This document shows, one piece after another, positions 17,554 to 25,850 of a stretch of 41,712 nucleotides of DNA. The stretch covers positions 1 through 41,712 of the forward strand of contig DWYM01000070.1 in NCBI GenBank assembly GCA_019118665.1, written 5' to 3'. Origin of the DNA: Candidatus Mediterraneibacter intestinipullorum. Lineage in GTDB: Bacteria > Bacillota > Clostridia > Lachnospirales > Lachnospiraceae. Positions within the stretch are counted from its first letter, which is position 1. Every line of letters starts with the position of its first letter. Both the position numbers and the translations under genes were made by a program. The notes under the pieces are model-generated. The model did not search any database. It was given only the letters and a program-made list of their open reading frames with translations, and had not been told where the DNA came from.

Positions 17554-18807
17554 ATGATAATCAAAAATGGTTTTATCACAGATCCGGCCACCCAGCGAGC
17601 CGGCATATATGATATCCGCATCGAAAACGGACTGATACAGGAGATCGCACCCGATATTCCCGCGGCGGCATCTGAAGAGATATTTGATGCCCATGGGCTG
17701 ACGGTGGCTCCGGGGCTGATTGACACGCATGTACACTTCCGCGATCCCGGCTTCACACACAAAGAAACCCTTCACACCGGAGCTCTATCAGCGGCAAAAG
17801 GCGGGTTTACTTCTGTCATATGCATGGCGAACACTTCACCCATTGTAGACTGCGTGTCCGTGCTGGATGATATCCTCACACGCGCCAGGGCAGAAAAGAT
17901 CCGCATCTATCAGGCCGGATCCGTCTCCCATGGCCTCAAAGGGGAAGAGCTGACAGATATGGATGCGTTAAAGACTGCCGGCGCGTGCGGCTTTACGGAC
18001 GACGGCATCCCTCTCCGCAACGCTGCCTTCTTATACCGGGCCATGGAAAAGGCAAAAGAACTGGACATGCCCATCAGCCTCCACGAAGAAGATCCTTCCT
18101 TCATCAAAAATAATGGAGTCAACCACGGTCCTGTCTCTGAAAAGCTGGGCATCTACGGCTCCCCCTCCATCGCGGAAGAATCTCTTGTGGCAAGAGACTG
18201 TATGCTCGCTCTGCAGTCAGGCGCCCATGTAGTTATCCAGCACATCAGCTCCGGCCGTTCTGTAGAGCTGGTGCGCATGTTCAAGGCGTTGGGTGCGAAC
18301 CTTCACGCAGAAGCCACGCCCCATCACTTCACCCTGACAGATGAAGCAGTCCTCAAATACGGCACGCTGGCCAAGATGAACCCACCTCTGCGCACAGAAA
18401 CTGACCGGCAGGAGATCATACGCGGTCTCGCCGATGGAACGATCGACCTCATCGCAACAGACCACGCCCCTCACAGCCGGGAAGAAAAAGAGCGCTCCAT
18501 CACCGCCGCCCCCAGCGGAATCATCGGCCTGGAGACAGCCCTTGCGCTTGGTATCACCTTCCTCGTACGTCCGGGACACCTGTCCATGATGCAGCTTCTG
18601 GAAAAAATGACCATTAATCCTGCCAGACTGTATCATCTCCCCACAGGACAGATCACAGAAGGCGCCCCCGCGGACCTGGTCCTCTTTGATCCGGGAGAAA
18701 AATGGACGCCTGAGCAGTATGCGTCAAAATCCTCCAACTCACCATTTACCGGATGGGAACTTTACGGAAAGGTCAAAGCTGCGATCTGTGGAGGGCACGT
18801 CGTATAA
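17554..18807 (+). CDS. pyrC: Dihydroorotase
   Basis: A 417-aa amidohydrolase closing carbamoyl-aspartate to dihydroorotate in pyrimidine synthesis. Zinc ligands and substrate residues are visible: D57-T-H59-V-H61-F-R63 at the first beta strand, SLHEEDPS for the next His, HVVIQHISS, and the late IATDHAPHS with the catalytic Asp. The class I length (about 420-430) fits. AGGAGG stands eight bases before the ATG. It stands apart from other pyr genes, behind its own promoter, and faces the structured gap at 18808. Confidence 0.96.
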   Translation: MIIKNGFITDPATQRAGIYDIRIENGLIQEIAPDIPAAASEEIFDAHGLTVAPGLIDTHVHFRDPGFTHKETLHTGALSAAKGGFTSVICMANTSPIVDCVSVLDDILTRARAEKIRIYQAGSVSHGLKGEELTDMDALKTAGACGFTDDGIPLRNAAFLYRAMEKAKELDMPISLHEEDPSFIKNNGVNHGPVSEKLGIYGSPSIAEESLVARDCMLALQSGAHVVIQHISSGRSVELVRMFKALGANLHAEATPHHFTLTDEAVLKYGTLAKMNPPLRTETDRQEIIRGLADGTIDLIATDHAPHSREEKERSITAAPSGIIGLETALALGITFLVRPGHLSMMQLLEKMTINPARLYHLPTGQITEGAPADLVLFDPGEKWTPEQYASKSSNSPFTGWELYGKVKAAICGGHVV

Positions 18808-18844
18808 ATCTGCATTTGCCAGAAGGTTTTTGGCTGGGAAATCC

Positions 18845-19045
18845 TCCGAAACCATCGGAGCGGATTATCTAAGACGTATTCAACTCAGGGGCGCAGGTGG
18901 ATTCGGCTCCGCTCCATGGAACAAGAAAAACTACAGCCCTCTTGCAGAGCCTTTCACGGATGGGGATGTGCGGCTCGGTTCCGTTCCGGAATCCACGCAT
19001 CCCCATCCGCAAATAGGTTTTACAAGAATTATCCGAGGTTTCAGA
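18845..19045 (-). ncRNA. Candidate structured noncoding RNA (unnamed)
   Basis: The gap between the convergent pyrC and hemerythrin genes folds as a nested structure. An outer helix pairs 19032-19045 with 18845-18859 (14 bp, one bulge). A 12-bp hairpin stem CGGATGGGGATG/CATCCCCATCCG spans 18957-19009 with further apical stems. A second inner helix pairs 18944-18951 with 18905-18912. An 8-base perfect complement, 18989-18996 with 18897-18904, could form a pseudoknot. The three wobble positions found read G-U on the minus strand and A-C on the plus strand, which points to minus-strand RNA. TTGACA with TAAATT or TATAAA inside the end of the hemerythrin gene (19112-19139) might be its promoter. 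Size is near that of raiA-type RNAs, but identity is not established. The true ends are unknown. Confidence 0.6.
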
Positions 19046-19083
19046 CACTTCACTCAATCGCAGTTCCCCGACAAATCCAGATG

Positions 19084-19506
19084 TCACAGCCGCTCACTGC
19101 TTTCATGCATGAATTTATACTCTGCCACGGACCTGTCAAAACCTTTGATATGTCTGTACAGCCATTCGATCACGTTTTTATTGACCTGTTCTACGAATGC
19201 ATCAGATGGGCCTTCTTCCTCTTCAAGCATATTATAGAGGTCTTTTACAACAGCCCGCAGTTTTTCATGCTCTTTCTTATGTTCCTTGATACCCGGATAC
19301 CGGATGGACTCCTGAAGCTTTTCCTCCTCACCGAAATGAAATTCCGTGTAGTCTGCCAGATAGTCCAGCGTCTTTACTGACACCAATTTGTCTTTGCTCG
19401 TTTCACAGCTGTCCAGAAGCTTGTTGATCTTGTTGATCAGCTCCTTGTGCTGTGTGTCGATCATCTCATTTCCTGTTACCAGACTTTCATCAAATTCTGC
19501 TCTCAT
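19084..19506 (-). CDS. Bacteriohemerythrin
   Basis: A 140-aa single-domain hemerythrin binding a non-haem diiron site that captures or senses O2. The seven expected ligands are all present: H20, H57, E61, H76, H80, H119 and D124, in DTQH, FHFGEEE, HKKEH and RHIKGFD. The start at 19506 is supported by AAGGAGG nine bases upstream; the longer open frame has none. It follows nudC after 112 bases on the same strand. With the flavodiiron protein it points to oxygen handling in an anaerobe. The structured RNA follows directly downstream. Confidence 0.95.
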   Translation of the reverse strand: MRAEFDESLVTGNEMIDTQHKELINKINKLLDSCETSKDKLVSVKTLDYLADYTEFHFGEEEKLQESIRYPGIKEHKKEHEKLRAVVKDLYNMLEEEEGPSDAFVEQVNKNVIEWLYRHIKGFDRSVAEYKFMHESSERL

Positions 19507-19618
19507 TGTCCATATCCTCCTTCGTTTATGAAATAATAATTTTAAATCATGATCAGCAAGAATGCACTCTATCCGAAACCTTGCTCTTATCTTCCGGATT
19601 TCTGTCTCTCCTGCCGAT

Positions 19619-20455
19619 CTAGACTTCTCCACTTTTAAATTTTATGATCATCTCGTTTGTCAGGCTGTCCCTGGACGGCTCTACCGGGATGTCCTCCCGC
19701 TCAAACCACTCTGCAAGGGCAAGCTCCTCCCAGTCAAGCGTGATTTCATCCTCTCCATCCAGCTCACAGTAGAAGCCCATGAGCAGCGTGTCGCTGAATG
19801 CCCACGGCTGGCTTTTATAGTAACGGATATTCCTGACCTTCAGCCCTACTTCTTCCATCACTTCTCTTGCCACTGTCTCCTCCACGGTCTCTCCGATCTC
19901 GGTAAAGCCCGCCAGAAGCGCGTATTTCTTGTAGGTTCTTCCGGCATACTTTGACATGAGGATGCGGTTTCCGTCTGTCACTCCTATGACGACCGCAGGA
20001 CAGATCTTCGGGAATTCCGTATTATGACATGCACTGCACCTGAGCATCCGTTCCCTGTCATCCCGCACCATCAGTTTTCCGCAGCGGCCGCAGTATTTAT
20101 GGTCCTTGTACCAGTTGTAGAGCTGATATCCTGTAACGCCTGCAAATGCATGATACTGGGGGGCTGCTGTGCGGAAGATTTCCGTGTTCTCCATTGTAAA
20201 ATCTGAGAGCGGCTCCCGGTTGATCTCCTGCACCAGATAATATCGTTCTTCATCAACGGAAAACAGGTATATGTAATCCTCATAAATTTCTTCATTCAGC
20301 TGCTCCAGCTCCCTGAAACGCGGAAATACGATCCCTTCCTGTGTTTTTTTCAAAAGCACTGCATGGTCTTCATAATAGAGCGCATAGCAATCTCCGTTTG
20401 GCGGGATGGGATTATACTGGTTGTGCAGATGCTTCGGCTGTATGTCCTGGATCAT
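19619..20455 (-). CDS. nudC: NAD(H) pyrophosphatase / NAD-cap hydrolase (NudC)
   Basis: A 278-aa Nudix enzyme that splits NADH to NMNH and AMP and removes NAD caps from RNA in characterised members. A four-Cys zinc ribbon (CGRC...CSAC) precedes the Nudix box [23 protein letters not shown]-type signature, and the [14 protein letters not shown] motif that defines the NudC subgroup follows it. The ATG overlaps the smpB stop by 4 bp, giving a coupled operon secG-rnr-smpB-nudC. Confidence 0.94.
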   Translation of the reverse strand: MIQDIQPKHLHNQYNPIPPNGDCYALYYEDHAVLLKKTQEGIVFPRFRELEQLNEEIYEDYIYLFSVDEERYYLVQEINREPLSDFTMENTEIFRTAAPQYHAFAGVTGYQLYNWYKDHKYCGRCGKLMVRDDRERMLRCSACHNTEFPKICPAVVIGVTDGNRILMSKYAGRTYKKYALLAGFTEIGETVEETVAREVMEEVGLKVRNIRYYKSQPWAFSDTLLMGFYCELDGEDEITLDWEELALAEWFEREDIPVEPSRDSLTNEMIIKFKSGEV

Positions 20456-20916
20456 CGCAGTCTCTCCTTAAATTCTCTTTGCGCTTCCCGCCTCTGGTCC
20501 TTCCTGGCAATATCATCCCGCTTGTCGTAAAGTTTCTTTCCTTTTGCAAGACCGATTTCCAGCTTCACAAGGCTTCCGCTGAAATACACCTGGAGCGGCA
20601 CCACTGTAATGCCCTGCTCCTTCATCTTTCCGAAGATCTTATTGATCTCCTTTTTGTGAAGGAGCAGCTTCCTCACCCGCAGGGGATCCTTGTTGAATAT
20701 ATTTCCTTTCTCATAGGGTGAAATATGCATGCCGTAGATATACATTTCGCCGGACTCCACCCGGATGAACGCCTCCTTAATACTGCACTTCCCCATACGC
20801 AGGGATTTGACCTCCGTGCCATGGAGCACAATCCCAGCCTCATATTTCTCAAGGATAAAATAATCATGATATGCTTTTTTGTCGTTGGCGATCAATTTTG
20901 TCTCTGCCCTTGCCAT
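20452..20916 (-). CDS. smpB: tmRNA-binding protein SmpB
   Basis: A 154-aa protein that carries tmRNA into stalled ribosomes for trans-translation. Typical features are [28 protein letters not shown], the KLLLHKKEI segment, [12 protein letters not shown]-like core and the basic tail [17 protein letters not shown]. The start at 20916 sits just after GAGGAGAGAGG; nine extra upstream codons are not supported. It lies ten bases after rnr. The tmRNA gene itself is not seen in this window. Confidence 0.96.
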   Translation of the reverse strand: MARAETKLIANDKKAYHDYFILEKYEAGIVLHGTEVKSLRMGKCSIKEAFIRVESGEMYIYGMHISPYEKGNIFNKDPLRVRKLLLHKKEINKIFGKMKEQGITVVPLQVYFSGSLVKLEIGLAKGKKLYDKRDDIARKDQRREAQREFKERLR

Positions 20917-20926
20917 ACCTCTCTCC

Positions 20927-23041
20927 TCAGTCCATGATCTCAAAATTCACTGTCCGCTGCACTTTATCCGCATCCGACACACGCACTCTGACCGTCTGCC
21001 CGAGTTTGTACGTCTTTCCGGTGTGCTCTCCCGCCAGTTCATAGCTCTGCTCAATGAACTCATAATGATCATCCCACATATCCGCCACATGCACAAGCCC
21101 TTCCACAGTATTGGGAAGCTCCACATATATCCCCCACCGGGTCACACCTGATATCACGCCCTCGTACTCTTCCCCGATGTGAGCTCTCATATATTCCGCC
21201 TTCTTCAGCTTCACGACCTCCCGCTCCGCCTCCTCGGCAGTCCGCTCTTTCGTGCTGCACTGTACGGCCGCCCCGGGAAGGATCTCCGCATAATGAGAAA
21301 CCCTGTCCTCGTTCAGCCTTCCCCGGAGATTCTCCTTGATGATCCTGTGGATCTGCAGATCCGGGTACCTCCGGATCGGGGAAGTAAAATGGGTATAGTA
21401 TTTCGCAGCCAGACCAAAATGCCCTGTATTCTCGGTGGAATAGCGAGCCTGCTTCATGGAGCGCAGCGCCAGGCGGCTGATCAGCGCCTCCTCCGGCGTA
21501 CCGTCCACTTTGCCGAGTAGCTTCTGGATCTCCTTGGGACGCACTTCGTTGCGCACATGGATATGATACCCGAAATTATTGATAAATGTCGAGAGCTGCC
21601 TTATTTTCTCTTCATCCGGCGTGTCATGGGTGCGGTAGAGGAAGGGCACGTCCCTCCAGAAATATTCTTCCGCCACAGTTTCATTTGCCATGAGCATAAA
21701 GTCTTCTATGATCTTTGTCGCCGCATTCCGCTCATAAGGTCTGAGTTCCACCGGTCTGCCGGTTTCATCCAGCACGATCTTCGTCTCAGAGAAATCAAAA
21801 TCAATGGAGCCCCTTCTGCCCCTTCTCTCCCGCAGAATGTCGGAAAGCTCTTTCATCTGCCGGAGCATGGGAACGACCTCCTTATTTTTACGGATAGCTT
21901 CTTCGTCCCCATCCAGTATTTTCGCCACCCCATTATAGCTCATCCTTTTATCCACGCAGATCACTGTCTCCGCAATCTCATGATCCATCATCTCTCCTGA
22001 CGGACTGATCGTCATGATACAGGAAAGGGCCAGTCTGTCCTCCCCGGCATTCAGGGAGCAGCTCCCATTTGAGAGAACGTGGGGAAGCATGGGGATCACC
22101 CGGTCTGCCAGGTACACGCTCGTCCCCCGCTCATAAGCCTCCTTGTCCAAGGCGCTCCTTTCCTGCACATAGTTTGCCACATCCGCGATATGCACGCCCA
22201 GCCGGTAATTCTCTCCTTCTCTTGTAACCGACACGGCGTCATCCAGATCTTTTGCGTCTTCGCCGTCTATGGTCACCATCTGCCAGTTCCGCAGATCAAT
22301 CCTCCCCGCGCGGTCACCATCACTGACCGGCTTTCCCACGCGAACCGCCTGGTTGAGCACTTTCTCAGGAAATTCTGTCTTTATCCCCATGTCCATCACG
22401 ATCGAGAGGATGTCTGTCCCCGGGTCATTGATATGTCCGATGATTTCCGCGACTCTTCCTTCCGGCTTCATGTGCTCCCCGCCGTAAGAAAGCAGCTCCA
22501 CAACGACCTTATGGCCTGTCATAGCGCCCCCTTCCTTTCCCGCCGGGATATAGATATCCTTTAGGTATCTCTGATTGTCCGGGCGGACAAATCCAAAGTC
22601 CCTGCATTTCTCATACAGGCCGACTATCCGCGTCACGCTGTGGGAAAGAACGCGCACGATCTTCCCCTCCATGCGCCTTCTCAGGGGCGCGGCGGTAATG
22701 ATATATTCCACCTCATCTCCCTGGAATGCGCCGCAGAGATTTTCTTCAGGAATAAACACGTCATCCCCGCCGCTCTCCGGAGATACAAAGCCGAACCCTC
22801 TCGCATTGGCCTGAAAAATGCCTTTTAAATGCTCCGCATGACCTCTGCTGTATTTGCCTCTTTTTGAGAGGGCGATCTTCCCCTCCTCCACGAGAGCGTC
22901 CAGGACCTCTTTCAGCGCATCTCTCTGTTCTCTCGGGATCTGTAGGACAGCCGAGATCTCTTTTATCTTCATCGGCACATACAGGTCATCACTGATAAAA
23001 TCAAAGATGACCTTTTTTCGTTTCTCAAATGTCTGATCCAT
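20927..23041 (-). CDS. rnr: Ribonuclease R
   Basis: A 704-aa 3'-5' exoribonuclease that degrades structured RNA and helps decay mRNA during trans-translation. Order: a winged-helix-like N-terminus, a cold-shock domain (FGFVSPE), the RNB catalytic domain with the Asp cluster in [12 protein letters not shown] and HIADVANYV, and a C-terminal S1 domain ([25 protein letters not shown]). GGGGAG stands seven bases before the ATG at 23041; fifteen upstream codons are rejected. It is the classic partner of smpB, and secG precedes it. Confidence 0.96.
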   Translation of the reverse strand: MDQTFEKRKKVIFDFISDDLYVPMKIKEISAVLQIPREQRDALKEVLDALVEEGKIALSKRGKYSRGHAEHLKGIFQANARGFGFVSPESGGDDVFIPEENLCGAFQGDEVEYIITAAPLRRRMEGKIVRVLSHSVTRIVGLYEKCRDFGFVRPDNQRYLKDIYIPAGKEGGAMTGHKVVVELLSYGGEHMKPEGRVAEIIGHINDPGTDILSIVMDMGIKTEFPEKVLNQAVRVGKPVSDGDRAGRIDLRNWQMVTIDGEDAKDLDDAVSVTREGENYRLGVHIADVANYVQERSALDKEAYERGTSVYLADRVIPMLPHVLSNGSCSLNAGEDRLALSCIMTISPSGEMMDHEIAETVICVDKRMSYNGVAKILDGDEEAIRKNKEVVPMLRQMKELSDILRERRGRRGSIDFDFSETKIVLDETGRPVELRPYERNAATKIIEDFMLMANETVAEEYFWRDVPFLYRTHDTPDEEKIRQLSTFINNFGYHIHVRNEVRPKEIQKLLGKVDGTPEEALISRLALRSMKQARYSTENTGHFGLAAKYYTHFTSPIRRYPDLQIHRIIKENLRGRLNEDRVSHYAEILPGAAVQCSTKERTAEEAEREVVKLKKAEYMRAHIGEEYEGVISGVTRWGIYVELPNTVEGLVHVADMWDDHYEFIEQSYELAGEHTGKTYKLGQTVRVRVSDADKVQRTVNFEIMD

Positions 23042-23186
23042 AGTTCTCTCCCCGCCGCGTACGGCTGCCCCAAATACACACGGCACTTTCCCAGATATAC
23101 ACAGCCATATATAAATAATATAAGCACCCTATACCATTATAGAGTGCTTACGTTAATCATTATCTTCTGATATAGTAATTTTCATA

Positions 23187-23429
23187 CTAATTAAAGATTC
23201 CCAGATTGAGTACAACTGCCAGTATGATAAAGAGAGCCGCCACTACCCTGGTGACTTTTACGAGAGTTCCCTCCATAGAACGCCCCTTGTTGTGTCCCCA
23301 GTATGTATCTGCCGCTCCGCTGATCGTACCGAGCCCTGCTGACTTTCCTTCCTGAAGCAGAATGATCGCGGCTAACGCAATACAGTCTATAACAAAAACG
23401 ATCGTTAATACAATCTTTAAAACATCCAT
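23187..23429 (-). CDS. secG: Preprotein translocase subunit SecG
   Basis: An 80-aa membrane protein of the SecYEG channel. Two membrane helices (about 4-24 and 58-77) flank the conserved cytoplasmic loop LLQEGKSAGLGTISGAADTYWG, a SecG hallmark. GGGAGGTG stands seven bases before the ATG at 23429. It opens the secG-rnr-smpB-nudC run. In the 145 bases after it an imperfect hairpin (23123-23148) contains TATAAT in its loop, which may be an rnr promoter or a processing site. Confidence 0.94.
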   Translation of the reverse strand: MDVLKIVLTIVFVIDCIALAAIILLQEGKSAGLGTISGAADTYWGHNKGRSMEGTLVKVTRVVAALFIILAVVLNLGIFN

Positions 23430-23507
23430 TTTAACACCTCCCGCGGACAAATCACGATTATTTTATCACAGTTGTCACTGGTTTGCAAGACTAAAAGATG
23501 CCGAATC

Positions 23508-24167
23508 TCAATCAAGAGTCGAACTCCTGTATAGCCCGCCATTTTTCGCCTGCGCGCCGGAAACAGCGGCATTTCCGGCGGATGCTCCCTGATCGCGGAA
23601 CTGGATCTGCCCTGTCGCCGCATCCATTCCATCCACGATCGCCAGAGATTCCAGCTGAAAGCCGAGATTCCTGATGATCCTTCCGCCGGACTGGAATCCT
23701 TTCTCTATGGCAATACCGATCCCTTCCACTGTAGCTCCCGAGGACTGGACGATCTGGATCAGGCCCTGGAGAGCGCATCCGTTCGCAAGAAAATCATCAA
23801 TGATAAGCACATGATCCTCCGACGACAAGAATTTCTGCGCTACAATGACATGGTTGATACATTTGTGGGTGAAGGACTCTACTTCCGCCACATACATGTC
23901 TCCGTCCAGATTGATGCTCTGGGACTTTTTCGCAAATACGACCGGAACATCAAAATGCTGCGCAGCCACGCATGCGATCCCGATACCCGACGCCTCTATG
24001 GTGAGGATCTTGTTGATGGGCTTCCCCGCGAACCGCCTCTTAAATTCTGCTCCCATCTGATCCAGCAGCTTAATATCCATCTGATGATTCAGGAAGCTGT
24101 CAACCTTGAGTACATTTCCTTCTTTTACCACGCCGTCTTTCACGATCCGCTCTTCCAAAAAGTTCAT
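23508..24167 (-). CDS. xpt: Xanthine phosphoribosyltransferase
   Basis: A 219-aa purine salvage enzyme converting xanthine and PRPP to XMP. The PRPP loop is [11 protein letters not shown] (about 120-130), with [11 protein letters not shown] and IEKGFQSGG also typical of Xpt. Family members are near 190 aa; the last 27 residues ([13 protein letters not shown]...) are a low-complexity Ala/Gly/Ser extension. AGGAGG lies upstream of the ATG. No purine riboswitch is visible in the 132 bases upstream, unlike many Firmicute xpt genes. Confidence 0.94.
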   Translation of the reverse strand: MNFLEERIVKDGVVKEGNVLKVDSFLNHQMDIKLLDQMGAEFKRRFAGKPINKILTIEASGIGIACVAAQHFDVPVVFAKKSQSINLDGDMYVAEVESFTHKCINHVIVAQKFLSSEDHVLIIDDFLANGCALQGLIQIVQSSGATVEGIGIAIEKGFQSGGRIIRNLGFQLESLAIVDGMDAATGQIQFRDQGASAGNAAVSGAQAKNGGLYRSSTLD

Positions 24168-24299
24168 CCTCTGCTCTCCTCCTCTGTTTCGCTTACATTC
24201 CCTTCACAGATCACAAACTCTTTTCTTCACAAGTTTTTTACAGTATAACACATCTTTCCCCTATGGGGCACACATTCTCTGATTTTGGATAACAAAAAA

Positions 24300-24370
24300 A
24301 GCGGGTGATGGGAATCGAACCCACGTATCCAGCTTGGAAGGCTGGTGTTCTACCATTGAACTACACCCGC
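24300..24370 (-). tRNA. tRNA-Gly (anticodon TCC), second copy
   Basis: Identical to the tRNA at 206-276, same strand, with no encoded CCA. It stands alone between xpt and the CmpB-type membrane gene, with a poly-T tract (minus strand) directly after the discriminator base that may end its transcript. Confidence 0.95.
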
Positions 24371-24446
24371 GTCATCTCTGACACGAATGTTATATTAACA
24401 CAGGCGCGCCAAAAATGCAAGATTTTTATTTACGGATCTTCCGGCA

Positions 24447-25784
24447 TCAGTCTGTCAGCTTCAGGTTCTCATACCTTCTCTCTATAAAGGCATCCGGAAA
24501 ATGCTCATCCAGCAGTTTCCCCACCGCGGTCTGCTCCGGGCCACCTGCCTGACGCTCTGAATACCTCGCCAGCGCCAGCGCCGAGACAAGCATATCTGCC
24601 GCAAGCAGGACGATGAGCACCGTACAGCCTATTTTCCCCGCCCGCGCCGGCAGTTTTTCAATCCATCGGGAGAGCAGGGGATAGACCCCTTTCATCCAGA
24701 CGACCGCCGCGATCCCCCAGAAGAAACAATACAGCAGGTTGATCCTCCCTCCCAGGTTGAAAGGAATCTCACTGTAATCCCAAAACACTGTCCCGAAGGC
24801 AATTTCTGTAAACACGCTGCAGATATACTCATAAGCTCCGCCGAGCACAGCACCGAACACAAAGATAAACCGGTCGCTCCTGTTTCGGTAGCGGTACAGC
24901 ATCCATGTCAGCAAGGCACACGCAAGTCCCCATACGATACTGAACGGTCCAAATACCAGGCTGCTCCTGCTCATCAGCCTTCCCGTGGTCACAAGGCAGA
25001 AGACCGTCTCCACAACATCACCCATAAATGCGCCAAGGATAAAAAGGCTGGCAAGCTTGAAAAATCCGCACCCTTTCGCAAACCAGGCTTTCGCTTTTGC
25101 TTCTGCGCTTCCTTCCGCCCCGCTGTTTTCCAGAGCTTCTTCCGGCTCCCAGGTTTCAATATTCGGGAACGCTCTGACCATTCGTCTCTGAATACGGCTG
25201 GTCAGGGCGTTTTCAAGGAGTTTGGACGTCCGGTAAAGTTCCTCCGTGATGTGGCTGATTCGTCCCTGCCTCTTCAGTCCAAGCACCGCAACGCCCGAGC
25301 CCACCGAGTCGATGACGAGCAGGACTCCAAACACCCACAGCAGGATTTTCCCTGGCAGCGGGGGAAGAAGTTCCAGCCCGCGGCACAGAAGCGGGTCGGA
25401 TATCCTGATCATGAACACGGAACAAAGTCCCCATACAGCTGAATTTTTCATGCACACATACCCATCGAGCTGAAACTTCTGGTCCGAGTAATCCCACCAT
25501 TTCTTATGAAAGATCCGCTCCATGAAACGCCCGGTCAGGTACTCGACAAACGTGGTCACGATCGTGCCTCCCAGGAACAGGAAGAAAAGGCGGTCCTCCA
25601 GCTCAGGCAGGAAGACCGCCACCGCCACGGCGCCTGCTCCATAGATCGGGCAGAGAGGACCGCTGACGAATCCCCGGTTTACAAATTTGTGCCTGTTCAC
25701 TGCGGCCATTGCGACCTCGCCGCACCAGCCGACAAAAGAATAGATAAAAAAGAACCACAAAAGCTGATAAATGTTATAAGTCAT
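24447..25784 (-). CDS. Duplicated CmpB/DUF1113-type membrane protein
   Basis: A 445-aa integral membrane protein annotated in related genomes as putative ABC-transporter permease (ABC_trans_CmpB family), although no ATPase partner or transport role is shown. It contains two copies of the domain: residues about 5-175 (YSFVGWCGEV...GPLCPIYGAG...WWDYS) and about 240-420 (GAFMGDVVET...GPFSIVWG...FWDYS). The repeated GP..IY/VWG and WDYS motifs mark the duplication. A charged cytoplasmic linker joins them. The ribosome site is AGAGGAAG before the ATG. Transport function is not supported by the neighbourhood. Confidence 0.85.
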   Translation of the reverse strand: MTYNIYQLLWFFFIYSFVGWCGEVAMAAVNRHKFVNRGFVSGPLCPIYGAGAVAVAVFLPELEDRLFFLFLGGTIVTTFVEYLTGRFMERIFHKKWWDYSDQKFQLDGYVCMKNSAVWGLCSVFMIRISDPLLCRGLELLPPLPGKILLWVFGVLLVIDSVGSGVAVLGLKRQGRISHITEELYRTSKLLENALTSRIQRRMVRAFPNIETWEPEEALENSGAEGSAEAKAKAWFAKGCGFFKLASLFILGAFMGDVVETVFCLVTTGRLMSRSSLVFGPFSIVWGLACALLTWMLYRYRNRSDRFIFVFGAVLGGAYEYICSVFTEIAFGTVFWDYSEIPFNLGGRINLLYCFFWGIAAVVWMKGVYPLLSRWIEKLPARAGKIGCTVLIVLLAADMLVSALALARYSERQAGGPEQTAVGKLLDEHFPDAFIERRYENLKLTD

Positions 25785-25850
25785 CTGATCTTCCTCTTTT
25801 GTCCATCAACAGATTTCTCTTATAGAAAATATACTGACCCCCGCGATGTT

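Noticed and set aside
18869-19087. 72-codon minus-strand frame (GTG start) inside the gap at 18808-19083
   Set aside because: The frame runs through the paired helices of the candidate RNA and has no ribosome site; structure explains it better than coding.
18686-19237. Long plus-strand frame across the end of pyrC and the following gap
   Set aside because: It overlaps pyrC and hemerythrin in other frames, lacks a ribosome site, and its bias comes from RNA structure.
23123-23148. AGCACTC...GGGTGCT inverted repeat after secG as a second CIRCE element
   Set aside because: The spacer is 12 bases rather than nine and the second arm differs from the consensus; it is more likely a plain hairpin.
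24168-24299. Purine riboswitch upstream of xpt
   Set aside because: No pairing pattern or conserved core of a guanine/xanthine aptamer is visible in these 132 bases.
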